NCBI GenBank assembly: GCA_017400135.1
Contig: JAFPVJ010000013.1
Span: forward strand, 1-64,000
Length of the DNA: 64,000 nucleotides
Reading direction: 5' to 3'
Origin: Bacteroidales bacterium
Lineage (GTDB): Bacteria > Bacteroidota > Bacteroidia > Bacteroidales > UBA932
Shown here: positions 13,980 through 21,490 of the stretch, piece after piece
How positions within the stretch are numbered: position 1 is the first letter of the stretch
How the letters are laid out: each line of letters opens with the position of its first letter
The notes under the pieces: generated by a model
Database searches by the model: none
Told to the model about the DNA's origin: nothing
Seen by the model: the letters and a program-made list of their open reading frames with translations, nothing else
Translations under genes and position numbers: made by a program

Positions 13980-16604
13980 ATGGCTAAGAGATTTCTGTGT
14001 TGCAGCTTGCTGCTGCTTGCCTGGGTGTTTGCGACAGCCCAAGGCGTCACGCAATACGTGGACCCGTACATCGGCATCAAGGGCGGCGGCAACGTCACGA
14101 TCGGTCCTTCCGCGCCTTATGGGATGGTGAAGCCCGGGCCGGACTGTTCCCGTAAAGAGGCCAGCGGCTGGCGGCCGCTGAATGAGGGCTGTTTCGGCTT
14201 TTCGCAGGTCCACAACAGCGGGACGGGCGGCGGAGCGAAGTATGGCAACATCCTGATCCAGCCTTTCTCCGGGCAGCTGGATGCGACGGAGCACCGGCAG
14301 CTGCGCACGGAGGAGGAGGCAAGGCTGGGGTATTATCGGTGTCGGTATGAGGGCGCCGGCGCCGGGGAGTCGGGTCGCACGGGCACGGGCGGTCCTGGCG
14401 CCGGCGCCATCACCACGGAGATCACGGCGGCGGCCCGGGCTGCGTTTTACCGATTCACCTACGCCGGTGACGGGCCGCGCTGCCTGAGCGTCGACTGCGG
14501 CTGGCTACTGGGCGGGGAGAACCTCCATTACCCCAAGGAGGGGCAATACCTGGTCGGTTCGGAGGTGCGCATCCTGTCGGACCATGAGGTGGAGGGCTAC
14601 ACCCGCGCCAACGGTGGCTGGAACGGCGGCCGGGCTTATACGGTGTATTTCTATCTCGTCGCGGACCGTCCTTTCACGGCGACGCGGACCTGGAAGGGCG
14701 ACCTTATCACGAATGACCGATGGCAGTACGATTCGGGCGAAGCGACCGGGGCGCTGTTGCGTTTCACGGACGGGGCCGGGGTGGTCAATGTCAAGGTGGG
14801 CATTTCGAACATCGGCTGCCTGCGCGCGCGGCAGAATGTAGAGGAGCAGTTGCCGCAGGATTCGCTGGAGGAGGCCCATGCGGCGCTGACTGCGGAATGG
14901 GAGTCGCTGCTCGGCCGCGTGGAGATCGCGCCTGAGACGCCGGACAGCCTGAAGCGGATGTTCTACACCGCGCTTTATCACACGTATCTCCATCCGGTCG
15001 ACAAGACGGGCGAGAACCCGCTCTGGACGGGGTCGGAGCCGTATTTCGATGATTATTATGCGATCTGGGACACCTTCCGCACTTCCCTGCCCCTGATGAT
15101 GCTGCTGACGCCTTCGCGCGCGTCGGATTTCTGCCGCTCGCTCATCGACACGTACCGGCACGACCATTATCTGCCGGACGGGCGCAGCGGGCATTGCAAC
15201 GGGCGCACGCAGGGGGGATCGAACGCCGACATCGTCTTGGCGGATGCATTCCTGCGGGGGCTGCCGGGGATCGATTGGAAGACGGCGCTGGAGGCTTGCC
15301 TGAAGGATGCGGATGTGCCGCCGGGGGACGATGAGGAGGCGGAAGGGCGCGGGGGCCTGGCGGCTTACAACACGCTGGGCTATGTGCCGTACGGCATCCC
15401 GCGCGCCGGAACGCGGACGCTGGAGTATGCGCGCTGCGACTATGCTATCTATCTGATGGCCAAGGGAATGAAGGAGGCCGGATATGATGGGGCGGAGCTG
15501 GGTTGCGACCTGGATTCGCTGGCGCGGCGTTTCCTGCGGCAGAGCGGGAATTGGAGGAATCTGTGGCGGAGCGATTTCGAGAGCAACGGGTTCCGGGGCT
15601 TTATCATGCCGCGGGACCGTTCCGGGCGCTGGCTGGATTCGATTCCGGCCTATCCGTCGAAGGTCTATGGGTCGAAGCTTTATGACGGCGGGGCACTGAC
15701 CACGGCAGGAACGGCCTGGGCCCGCGCCGGGGATGATTGGACCGCCTCGGTGGGCACCTGGTCGGGCGCCGGCGCCGGTCCTGGTCCGAGCGCCTCTGCC
15801 GGGGCTGGTCCTGGTGGTCCCGGGGTCCAGCCTGATGCCAGCGCTTCGTCCGATGCTGCCGGCGCTGCTTCTGCGACCGTGACCCCCGCCGGCGCCGGCT
15901 GGCCCTTCATGCCCTACACCCCTGTCACTCGCGAGCCCGGCACCTTCTGCACCAACTGGGAAATGTTCTTCTACGAAGGCACCGGCTGGATCTATTCGCT
16001 CAGCGTCCCCCACGACGTCCCCGGGCTCATCGAAGCCTGCGGCGGCCCGGACACCTTCAAGGCGCGCCTCGACGAATTCCTCTATGCCGGATATTTTTCG
16101 ACGAACAATGAGCCGGCGTTTTTCGCGCCTTGCCTGTATCACTGGGTGGGGCGACCGGACCTGACGGGTGAGATCGTGCGGACGACGGTCTTTAAGGAAT
16201 TCAACGACGGGTGGAAGGGTCTTCCGGGGAATGATGACACGGGTGCGACGTCGGCCTGGCTGTTGTGGCATCTGATGGGGTTGTATCCCGTCGCGGGGCA
16301 GGATCTGTATATTCTCCACGCGCCGCTGGTACGGGAAGTTGTTTTGCATTTGGATGCAGCTGACGGGCTTGCTGCTGGGTCGGGTACCGGTTCGGCTGCT
16401 GGGGCTGTCTCGCCTGCGACCCGTACCCTGGTCATTCGCGCCGAAGGGCTGTCCGATACGAACCGTTTCATCCAATCGGTCACCCTCAACGGCCGGAACT
16501 ATCCATATAGCTCCCTACACCACGCCGATCTTTCCTCCGGTGGCCTCCTGGTCCTCAAAATGGGTCCCAAGCCCACCTCCTGGGGCCGAGAGCTCGCCCC
16601 ATAA
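13980..16604 (+). CDS. GH92 family alpha-mannosidase, exported, with low-complexity insertions
   Basis: 874 residues from ATG 13980; the alternative TTG upstream is less likely. Signal peptide MAKRFLCCSLLLLAWVFATA. GH92 exo-alpha-mannosidases release mannose from N-glycans or yeast mannan using calcium. The hallmark segments are present: VDPYIGIKGGGNV, GTGGGAKYGNI, the catalytic-domain phrase IWDTFRTSLPL, and N-D-D-T-G-A-T-S-A-W-L-L-W near the end. Three loops carry Gly/Ala/Ser/Pro-rich insertions (at 14352-14408, 15765-15899 and 16372-16420), the first two bracketed by GGCGCCGGCGCC-type palindromes. They make the protein about 100 residues longer than usual. Both core domains remain otherwise intact, so activity is probable. 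Confidence 0.85.
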   Translation: MAKRFLCCSLLLLAWVFATAQGVTQYVDPYIGIKGGGNVTIGPSAPYGMVKPGPDCSRKEASGWRPLNEGCFGFSQVHNSGTGGGAKYGNILIQPFSGQLDATEHRQLRTEEEARLGYYRCRYEGAGAGESGRTGTGGPGAGAITTEITAAARAAFYRFTYAGDGPRCLSVDCGWLLGGENLHYPKEGQYLVGSEVRILSDHEVEGYTRANGGWNGGRAYTVYFYLVADRPFTATRTWKGDLITNDRWQYDSGEATGALLRFTDGAGVVNVKVGISNIGCLRARQNVEEQLPQDSLEEAHAALTAEWESLLGRVEIAPETPDSLKRMFYTALYHTYLHPVDKTGENPLWTGSEPYFDDYYAIWDTFRTSLPLMMLLTPSRASDFCRSLIDTYRHDHYLPDGRSGHCNGRTQGGSNADIVLADAFLRGLPGIDWKTALEACLKDADVPPGDDEEAEGRGGLAAYNTLGYVPYGIPRAGTRTLEYARCDYAIYLMAKGMKEAGYDGAELGCDLDSLARRFLRQSGNWRNLWRSDFESNGFRGFIMPRDRSGRWLDSIPAYPSKVYGSKLYDGGALTTAGTAWARAGDDWTASVGTWSGAGAGPGPSASAGAGPGGPGVQPDASASSDAAGAASATVTPAGAGWPFMPYTPVTREPGTFCTNWEMFFYEGTGWIYSLSVPHDVPGLIEACGGPDTFKARLDEFLYAGYFSTNNEPAFFAPCLYHWVGRPDLTGEIVRTTVFKEFNDGWKGLPGNDDTGATSAWLLWHLMGLYPVAGQDLYILHAPLVREVVLHLDAADGLAAGSGTGSAAGAVSPATRTLVIRAEGLSDTNRFIQSVTLNGRNYPYSSLHHADLSSGGLLVLKMGPKPTSWGRELAP

Positions 16605-16612
16605 AACCGTAT

Positions 16613-16709
16613 CGTTCCTGAACCGAACGATTTCTCAGGTTTTCGTACGCTTCAAACACGGCAACGTTCCCGAAACGAACGATTTCCCGGGTTTTTGTAC
16701 TCTTCGGCG
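16613..16709. repeat. Tandem pair of CGTTCCCGAA palindromic units, locus 2
   Basis: Units start at 16613 (CGTTCCTGAACCGAACG) and 16665 (CGTTCCCGAAACGAACG), again 52 bp apart, just after the GH92 stop. They belong to the same family as the pair at 7045-7142. Each continues with a C-C-G-G-G-T-T-T-T-like middle and ends GTAC(G/T)CTTC. Confidence 0.8.
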
Positions 16710-16710
16710 A

Positions 16711-16876
16711 CAGTTATCCTCGGCCAAGGAGCCACGGCGGCAATCGGTGGGGCGGTCACGCAGTTATCCTCGGCCGGAGCGAGGAGAGCCCTTGCCCCGG
16801 CGCTCCCCGCAGCCCCGGCCGGGAGATAACTGCCGGCACAGACCTTGGCATCTGGCACTGGGCCGGGAGATAACTG
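16711..16876. repeat. Palindrome cluster with four CAGTTATC arms in a convergent junction
   Basis: Two direct copies of CAGTTATCCTCGGCC (16711-16725 and 16761-16775) face two inverted copies, GGCCGGGAGATAACTG (16817-16832 and 16861-16876). The region can fold into a large stem and lies between the GH92 3' end and the opposite-strand gene at 16918. This and the pair at 16613 fill the 313-bp gap; no gene is seen there. Confidence 0.8.
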
Positions 16877-16917
16877 TCCGAGAGGATGGCACCGCCGCCG
16901 CGCGGACAGTTGTTCTT

Positions 16918-17427
16918 CTATTGGGCAGCGCCGTTGGCTTTTAGGATTTCGCGGATGAGGCGGTCGGAGGCGCGGTGGTTCCAGAGGTAGAGGTTGGTGA
17001 TCTCGTAATCGACTAGGAGGCCGGCGGGAACTTGGCGGTAACGGACTTTGAGGTCGCCGCTGACGCCGAAGGGGCGGGTCAGGCGGTAGAGACGGCGCAT
17101 CTGCTTGTGGAGGGTGGCATCTTTCTGGATGAATTCCTGCTGGAGGAGTTGCCTCATCGAGTCGTTGAAACGGAGTTTCTTGCAGCTGGCGTAGGATTTC
17201 CCATCGGCGTCGTAACTGTCATAGACAAAGGTCGTTGGGGCCATCTTGAGGGCCTGGCGGAATTGCTTGCGCTGGGCGTCGGTCTTGAGGGTGTCGCGCA
17301 GGCGAATCGTCTCGTGGCCGGAGCTCGCGGAGAAGGACGATGACTTCGTCTGCGCGGCCACTCTCCCCGGCAGAACCGAAGAGAGCAGCAGCACCAGCGC
17401 GAAAACTCGGGCGACGATTCGTCTCAT
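16918..17427 (-). CDS. Secreted protein of unknown function
   Basis: 169 residues. Arg-rich start, hydrophobic segment and Ala-x-Ala site (MRRIVARVFALVLLLSSVLPGRVAAQ) give an export signal. The mature part is helix-rich and basic with Asp/Lys/Arg; I do not recognise a family. It follows the GH2 gene by 4 bp on the same strand and is very probably in its operon, so it may be an accessory protein of that glycosidase system or unrelated. Confidence 0.65.
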   Translation of the reverse strand: MRRIVARVFALVLLLSSVLPGRVAAQTKSSSFSASSGHETIRLRDTLKTDAQRKQFRQALKMAPTTFVYDSYDADGKSYASCKKLRFNDSMRQLLQQEFIQKDATLHKQMRRLYRLTRPFGVSGDLKVRYRQVPAGLLVDYEITNLYLWNHRASDRLIREILKANGAAQ

Positions 17428-17431
17428 ATCT

Positions 17432-19258
17432 TTATTCTTCCGCCCAGGCGGGTTTTAACGACAGAATCGCCCGCAGGCGCTCCGCATCGAACTTCGTCTG
17501 GCGGTCGTAGGTGTAGATGCCGTTTTGTTCCTGCTCCACGTCCGTCAGCTGGGTGTAGCAGAAGCCGCTGCAGTAGTCCAGGTTGCGGATCACTTCCGTC
17601 AGGGCGGCCAGGCGGGTGTAGACCTCCTCCATGTTCTCCGGGGTCTTGCCGTAGCCCCAGGTCTTCTCCGAATACTGCTCGATGACCCAGCGGATGCCGC
17701 CGTATTCGTCCAGGACGTAAGGCTGGCCGATATAGGGGCATTCGCGCTCGACATCGAAGGTCGGGACGGTCCCGTCGCCCTTCAGCGTCTGCTTCTCCAG
17801 CAGGCGGGCGGCGTCCTGCTCGTAGTTGTGGTAGGTCCAGATGTCCGTCACGACGTGGTAGCCGCCGCTGACGTCATTCACCGGACGGTAGTCCAGGGCC
17901 TTCGTGATCTTGTAGACATCAGCCACCATGCGGTCGTGGCAGCGGGCGCCCTCAACATCCTTATTACGGTCCCAGCTTTCGTTGAAAGGCGTCCAGGCGA
18001 TGATCGACGGGTGGTTGCGGTCGCGAATGACGATCTCTTCCCATTCGGAGATGAAGTTGCGCGCACTGAGCTCGTTGTTGGAGTTCGCGCCCCAGCTGGA
18101 GGATTCGCCCCAGGTCAGGTAGCCGAGTTTGTCGGCCCAGTAGTGGAAGCGCTCCTCGAAGACCTTCTGGTGCAGGCGGGCGCCGTTGAAGCCCACGGCC
18201 ATGGAGCGCTCGATGTCCTCACGAAGGGCATCGTCAGAAGGCGCCGTCCAAATGCCGTCGGGATAGAAGCCCTGGTCCAGGACGAAGCGGACGAACAAGG
18301 GCTTGTTGTTCAGATACATACGGTTGCCCTCGATGTGGATCTTACGCATGCCGGCGTAGGAGCTGACTTCGTCCAGGACGCGCCCGTCGGCGGCCAGGAC
18401 CTCGAACTTCAGGTCATAGAGGAACGGATCCGCAGGCGACCAGGTGCGGAGCTTTTTGGCGGGAACGGGCAGGATCAAGGTCGCGGCATCGGAAGCCGCC
18501 ACCGTCACGACGGCCACGGGCTTGGCGCCGCCGTCGCTCAGGGTGGCACGCAGCTTCTGCCCGCGGGACAGTCCGTAGAAGGAAGGCTCCACGACGAAAC
18601 GGCTGCCGTCCAGGTCGGGCCGGACATAGACGCTCTTCAGACCGCAGGGATCGACCGCCTCCATCCAGACCGTCTGCCAGATGCCCGTCGTGCGGGTGTA
18701 GCGGCAGCCCCAGGAAGCGAAACGCGCGCTCTGCTTGCCGCCGGGCTGCACGCCGCTGCGGACGTCATCCTCGACCAGCAGCACCAGGTTGGCGCTCTGT
18801 CCGGGGGTCACGAAACGGGTGATGTCGATTTCGAAGGAAACGGTTCCGCCCCAATGGCGGCCGGCCAGCTGCCCGTCCACGTAGAGCGCGCAGTTGAAGT
18901 CCACGGCGCCGAAATGGATCAGGACTTTCTTGCCCGTCCAGGCGGTGGGCACGTCCACCTTCCGCTGGTACCACATACAGGTGATGAAGTCCTTGTAGCC
19001 AACTCCGGACAACGAGCTCTCCGGGCAGAACGGCACGGTGATCCGGCCGTTGAAGCCTTCGGAAGCGGCATAGCCCTGGGCCAGGCCGGAGCCGCCGAAG
19101 TCAAAGGTGTAGGTCCAGGTGCCGTTCAGGTTGATCCAGTCGGCCCGCTCAAACTGCGGACGGGGGTATTCCGGGCGCGGCAGCGTCTCGGAGTAAGCGG
19201 CAAAGGAAAGGAGGCCGGCGGCCAGGGCCAGGGCGAAGCACATCCCAATTTTTTTCAT
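17432..19258 (-). CDS. GH2 family glycoside hydrolase, exported
   Basis: 608 residues from MKKIGMCFALALAAG; a Met three codons upstream (19267) is also possible. Signal peptide, then a sugar-binding jelly-roll (about 25-190, RPQFERADWINLNGTWTYTF), an immunoglobulin-like domain (about 190-300) and a TIM barrel. The acid/base Glu is in WTPFNESWDRN and the nucleophile Glu in VLDEYGGI. Members hydrolyse beta-linked galactosides, glucuronides or mannosides; the exact substrate cannot be told. The protein is short for GH2, so it lacks the large C-terminal domains of LacZ types. It is transcribed from a box of type TATCTTTG at 19292-19299 (minus strand) and faces mdh divergently. Confidence 0.85.
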   Translation of the reverse strand: MKKIGMCFALALAAGLLSFAAYSETLPRPEYPRPQFERADWINLNGTWTYTFDFGGSGLAQGYAASEGFNGRITVPFCPESSLSGVGYKDFITCMWYQRKVDVPTAWTGKKVLIHFGAVDFNCALYVDGQLAGRHWGGTVSFEIDITRFVTPGQSANLVLLVEDDVRSGVQPGGKQSARFASWGCRYTRTTGIWQTVWMEAVDPCGLKSVYVRPDLDGSRFVVEPSFYGLSRGQKLRATLSDGGAKPVAVVTVAASDAATLILPVPAKKLRTWSPADPFLYDLKFEVLAADGRVLDEVSSYAGMRKIHIEGNRMYLNNKPLFVRFVLDQGFYPDGIWTAPSDDALREDIERSMAVGFNGARLHQKVFEERFHYWADKLGYLTWGESSSWGANSNNELSARNFISEWEEIVIRDRNHPSIIAWTPFNESWDRNKDVEGARCHDRMVADVYKITKALDYRPVNDVSGGYHVVTDIWTYHNYEQDAARLLEKQTLKGDGTVPTFDVERECPYIGQPYVLDEYGGIRWVIEQYSEKTWGYGKTPENMEEVYTRLAALTEVIRNLDYCSGFCYTQLTDVEQEQNGIYTYDRQTKFDAERLRAILSLKPAWAEE

Positions 19259-19291
19259 ATGATTCATCGTTAATACTATCTTCGTACCTCT

Positions 19292-19299
19292 CAAAGATA
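19292..19299 (-). promoter_or_regulatory. Candidate -7 element of the GH2 gene
   Basis: CAAAGATA on the plus strand, that is TATCTTTG reading toward the gene, ends 33 bp before the ATG at 19258. No clear -33 element was picked. Confidence 0.45.
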
Positions 19300-19320
19300 G
19301 CATATATCCGTGAATAATAC

Positions 19321-19328
19321 TATATTTG
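19321..19328 (+). promoter_or_regulatory. Candidate -7 element of mdh
   Basis: TATATTTG, 38 bp before the mdh ATG. A matching -33 TTTG is not obvious at the expected distance. Confidence 0.45.
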
Positions 19329-19366
19329 TAAGCTATTTGGCAAACGACTAAAACACTTATATCATT

Positions 19367-20359
19367 ATGAAATTTTTGACGGATGAAAAGCTTGTCATCG
19401 TCGGCGCAGCCGGCATGATCGGCTCCAACATGGCACAGACCGCCATGATGCTCGGTCTGACTCCGAACCTTTGCCTGTACGACATCTATGAGCCCGGCCT
19501 CCGCGGCGTCGTCGCCGAGATGGACCACTGCGCGTTCCCGGATGCCAACATCACCTGGACGACCGACCCCGCCGTCGCGTTCAAGGATGCCAAGTACATC
19601 ATTTCCTCCGGCGGCGCCCCCCGCAAGGAAGGCATGACCCGTGAGGATCTGCTGAAGGGCAACTGCCAGATCGCCGAGGACTTCGGCAAGAACGTGAAGC
19701 AGTACTGCCCCGACGTCAAGCACGTCGTCGTCATCTTCAACCCCGCCGACCTGACCGGTCTGGTGGTGCTCCTGCATTCCGGCCTGTCGCCGGAGAAGGT
19801 CACGACCCTCGCGGCCCTCGATTCGACCCGCCTCCAGGAGGCCCTCGCTTGCGAGTTCGGCGTCCAGCAGTGCAAGGTCACCAACGCCTACACCTACGGC
19901 GGTCACGGCGAGGCGATGGCGGTGTTCGCCAGCAAGGCCCTCATCGACGGCAAGCCTCTCGCGGAGTGCGCGCTGAGCGAGGAGCGTTGGGCTGAGATCA
20001 AGCACAACACGATCCAGGGCGGCTCCAACATCATCAAGCTGCGCGGCCGCAGCTCCTTCCAGAGCCCGGCTTACAACGCGGTCAAGATGATCGAGGCGGC
20101 GATGGGCGGTGAGAAGTTCACCTGGCCCGCCGGCTGCTATGTCAACTGCGACAAGTGCGGTTTCAAGAACGTTATGATGGCCATGCCGACCGTGATCGAC
20201 GCGACCGGCGTGCACTTCACCTGCCCCGTCGGCACCGAGACCGAAATGGCCGACCTGAAGGCTTCCTACGAGCACCTCTGCAAGATGCGTGACGAGATCA
20301 TCGAGCTCGGCATCATCCCGCCGGTGGCCGAGTGGGCCAAGGCCAATCCTGCGCTGTAA
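19367..20359 (+). CDS. mdh: Malate dehydrogenase (NAD-dependent)
   Basis: 330 residues. Oxidises malate to oxaloacetate, or runs in reverse in the reductive branch that leads to succinate in anaerobic Bacteroidota. The NAD-binding motif VIVGAAGMIGSN (about 9-21), the substrate-loop arginines R86 and R92 (GAPRKEGMTRED), D152/R155 (LDSTRL) and the catalytic H180 in TYGGHGEAM are present. The motif order and the G-x-H-G segment fit the lactate/malate dehydrogenase family. Single gene with a strong terminator. Confidence 0.93.
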   Translation: MKFLTDEKLVIVGAAGMIGSNMAQTAMMLGLTPNLCLYDIYEPGLRGVVAEMDHCAFPDANITWTTDPAVAFKDAKYIISSGGAPRKEGMTREDLLKGNCQIAEDFGKNVKQYCPDVKHVVVIFNPADLTGLVVLLHSGLSPEKVTTLAALDSTRLQEALACEFGVQQCKVTNAYTYGGHGEAMAVFASKALIDGKPLAECALSEERWAEIKHNTIQGGSNIIKLRGRSSFQSPAYNAVKMIEAAMGGEKFTWPAGCYVNCDKCGFKNVMMAMPTVIDATGVHFTCPVGTETEMADLKASYEHLCKMRDEIIELGIIPPVAEWAKANPAL

Positions 20360-20375
20360 AACAAACAGATAGCGA

Positions 20376-20408
20376 AAAAGACCGGCCCGTCGCGGCCGGT
20401 CTTTTTTG
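20376..20408 (+). terminator. Rho-independent terminator of mdh
   Basis: AAAAGACCGGCC, six-base loop, GGCCGGTCTTTT; the arms are 12 bp perfect and a T-run follows. Confidence 0.92.
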
Positions 20409-20418
20409 ATTTATTTCC

Positions 20419-20447
20419 TTTGATTATCAAAATAATGATTATATTTG
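20419..20447 (+). promoter_or_regulatory. Candidate promoter for the phosphopantetheinyl transferase region
   Basis: TTTG at 20419-20422 and TATATTTG at 20440-20447, spacing 17 bp, somewhat shorter than the optimum. Confidence 0.4.
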
Positions 20448-20473
20448 TGGCCTAAAGTATTGTTGAACCATTC

Positions 20474-20608
20474 ATGGAGCCTCCCAGTACCATACTGAAA
20501 GACACCAACGCGGCGGACCCGGCCTCTGAGGTACCGTTGCGCAACCGCGACATTACCCTTTCCCTTCCCTTCCGGACCTTCAGGCCCCGGACGGTCGTTT
20601 GTATGTAG
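20474..20608 (+). CDS. Possible 44-residue leader ORF
   Basis: ATG 20474 to TAG 20606-20608, between a plausible promoter and the phosphopantetheinyl transferase gene 20 bp downstream. The composition (MEPPSTILKDTNAADPASEV...) is not clearly that of a folded protein, and an opposite-strand ORF covers the same region. Listed because of its position; it may be nothing but GC-rich noise. Confidence 0.2.
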   Translation: MEPPSTILKDTNAADPASEVPLRNRDITLSLPFRTFRPRTVVCM

Positions 20609-20627
20609 ACATCACTTTTAGCCATAT

Positions 20628-21269
20628 ATGCCACTATATCTTAAAAAAGAATTGGAAGACAAGACCCGGATCGGCGTCTGGCAGGTCACGGAGACCGAAG
20701 AGGAGCTGAAAGCCCTCACCAGCGTCCCGTCGGACGAGCTGGAGGAGATCTCCTTCATCCGCAGCGAGTCGCTGCGCCGCCAGATGCTCGCGGTCCGCGC
20801 CCTCCTCGACGAGATGTTCGAGGACAAGGTCTATCTGTCCCACCACGACAACGGCAAGCCGTACATCGAGAACTGCGTCACCAACATCAGCATCACCCAC
20901 ACCGAAAAATACGTCGCCGTGATCCTCAACGACAACGAGGATGTCGGCATCGACATCGAGTCCCTCTCCCGTGACTTCTCTTCCGTGGAGAAGAAGGCCC
21001 TCAGCGAGGACGAGATCGACGACCTCGAGGAGGACGAGAAGCGCAACGGCCAGCTGGCCATCTACTGGTGCGCCAAGGAGGCGATCTACAAGATGCTCGG
21101 CCAGTACGACGTCAATTTCGCGGAGCAGATCGAGGTCGAGAAGTTCCGTCCGAAGAAGGACGGCGAGCTCGAGGCGACCTTCGAGGATGAGGATGGATAC
21201 GAGGAGGAATTCGACCTCGAGTACATCATTTTCGACAACCACGTGCTGGTCTGGGTGGTCGGCAACTAG
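20628..21269 (+). CDS. 4'-phosphopantetheinyl transferase superfamily protein
   Basis: 213 residues. Transfers phosphopantetheine from CoA to acyl- or peptidyl-carrier proteins. The family signatures are present: VGIDIE (D109, E111, magnesium binding), then W-C-A-K-E-A-I-Y-K-M (K150, E151, K155). The flanking part SISIT-H (residues 88-91) fits as well. The C-terminal third is unusually acidic (ATFEDEDGYEEEFDLE). It is a Sfp/AcpT-like protein, probably the housekeeping holo-ACP synthase substitute, and not linked to any synthase gene here. Confidence 0.85.
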   Translation: MPLYLKKELEDKTRIGVWQVTETEEELKALTSVPSDELEEISFIRSESLRRQMLAVRALLDEMFEDKVYLSHHDNGKPYIENCVTNISITHTEKYVAVILNDNEDVGIDIESLSRDFSSVEKKALSEDEIDDLEEDEKRNGQLAIYWCAKEAIYKMLGQYDVNFAEQIEVEKFRPKKDGELEATFEDEDGYEEEFDLEYIIFDNHVLVWVVGN

Positions 21270-21323
21270 GCCCCCGGAAGGTTATCAACAGCCGTGTAAC
21301 AAAAATGTACGAAATTTTCGTAA

Positions 21324-21340
21324 TTTAGAATAATTCTAAA
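21324..21340. promoter_or_regulatory. Perfect 7-bp-arm palindrome upstream of nrdD
   Basis: TTTAGAATAATTCTAAA, arms of seven bases around TAA, in the 221-bp gap between the transferase gene and nrdD. It has the form of a repressor site, but it lies about 107 bp upstream of the nrdD -7 box and may also belong to the 3' end of the preceding gene. Confidence 0.4.
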
Positions 21341-21354
21341 TCATAGAAATTTGT

Positions 21355-21393
21355 AATCCCCTGCTGGACAATGGTTTAGCAGGGGATTTTGGT
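21355..21393 (+). terminator. Rho-independent terminator
   Basis: AATCCCCTGCT / AGCAGGGGATT, perfect 11-bp arms, followed by TTGG; the T-run is short but the stem is strong. Confidence 0.8.
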
Positions 21394-21446
21394 ATATGTT
21401 GATAACTTTTCTTGGCAAATTCCAAGGAACTGGAGAGGGAAAGCCG

Positions 21447-21454
21447 TATCTTTG
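21447..21454 (+). promoter_or_regulatory. Candidate -7 element of nrdDG
   Basis: TATCTTTG, 36 bp upstream of the nrdD ATG. Confidence 0.5.
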
Positions 21455-21490
21455 CACTTACCGCACCTATACTAATTAACCGAACCTCAA

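Noticed and set aside
14505-16475. A 656-residue minus-strand ORF
   Set aside because: Arg/Pro-rich antisense of GH92.
17525-19273. A 582-residue plus-strand ORF
   Set aside because: Antisense of GH2, typical of GC-rich codon use.
17432-20275. A 947-residue minus-strand frame covering GH2 and extending over mdh
   Set aside because: Only the part from 19258 is a real glycosidase. The extension is the antisense of mdh in a GC-rich region with no signal or homology.
20452-20634. 60-residue minus-strand ORF
   Set aside because: It covers the promoter region of the transferase gene and competes with another small ORF on the plus strand; neither is convincing.
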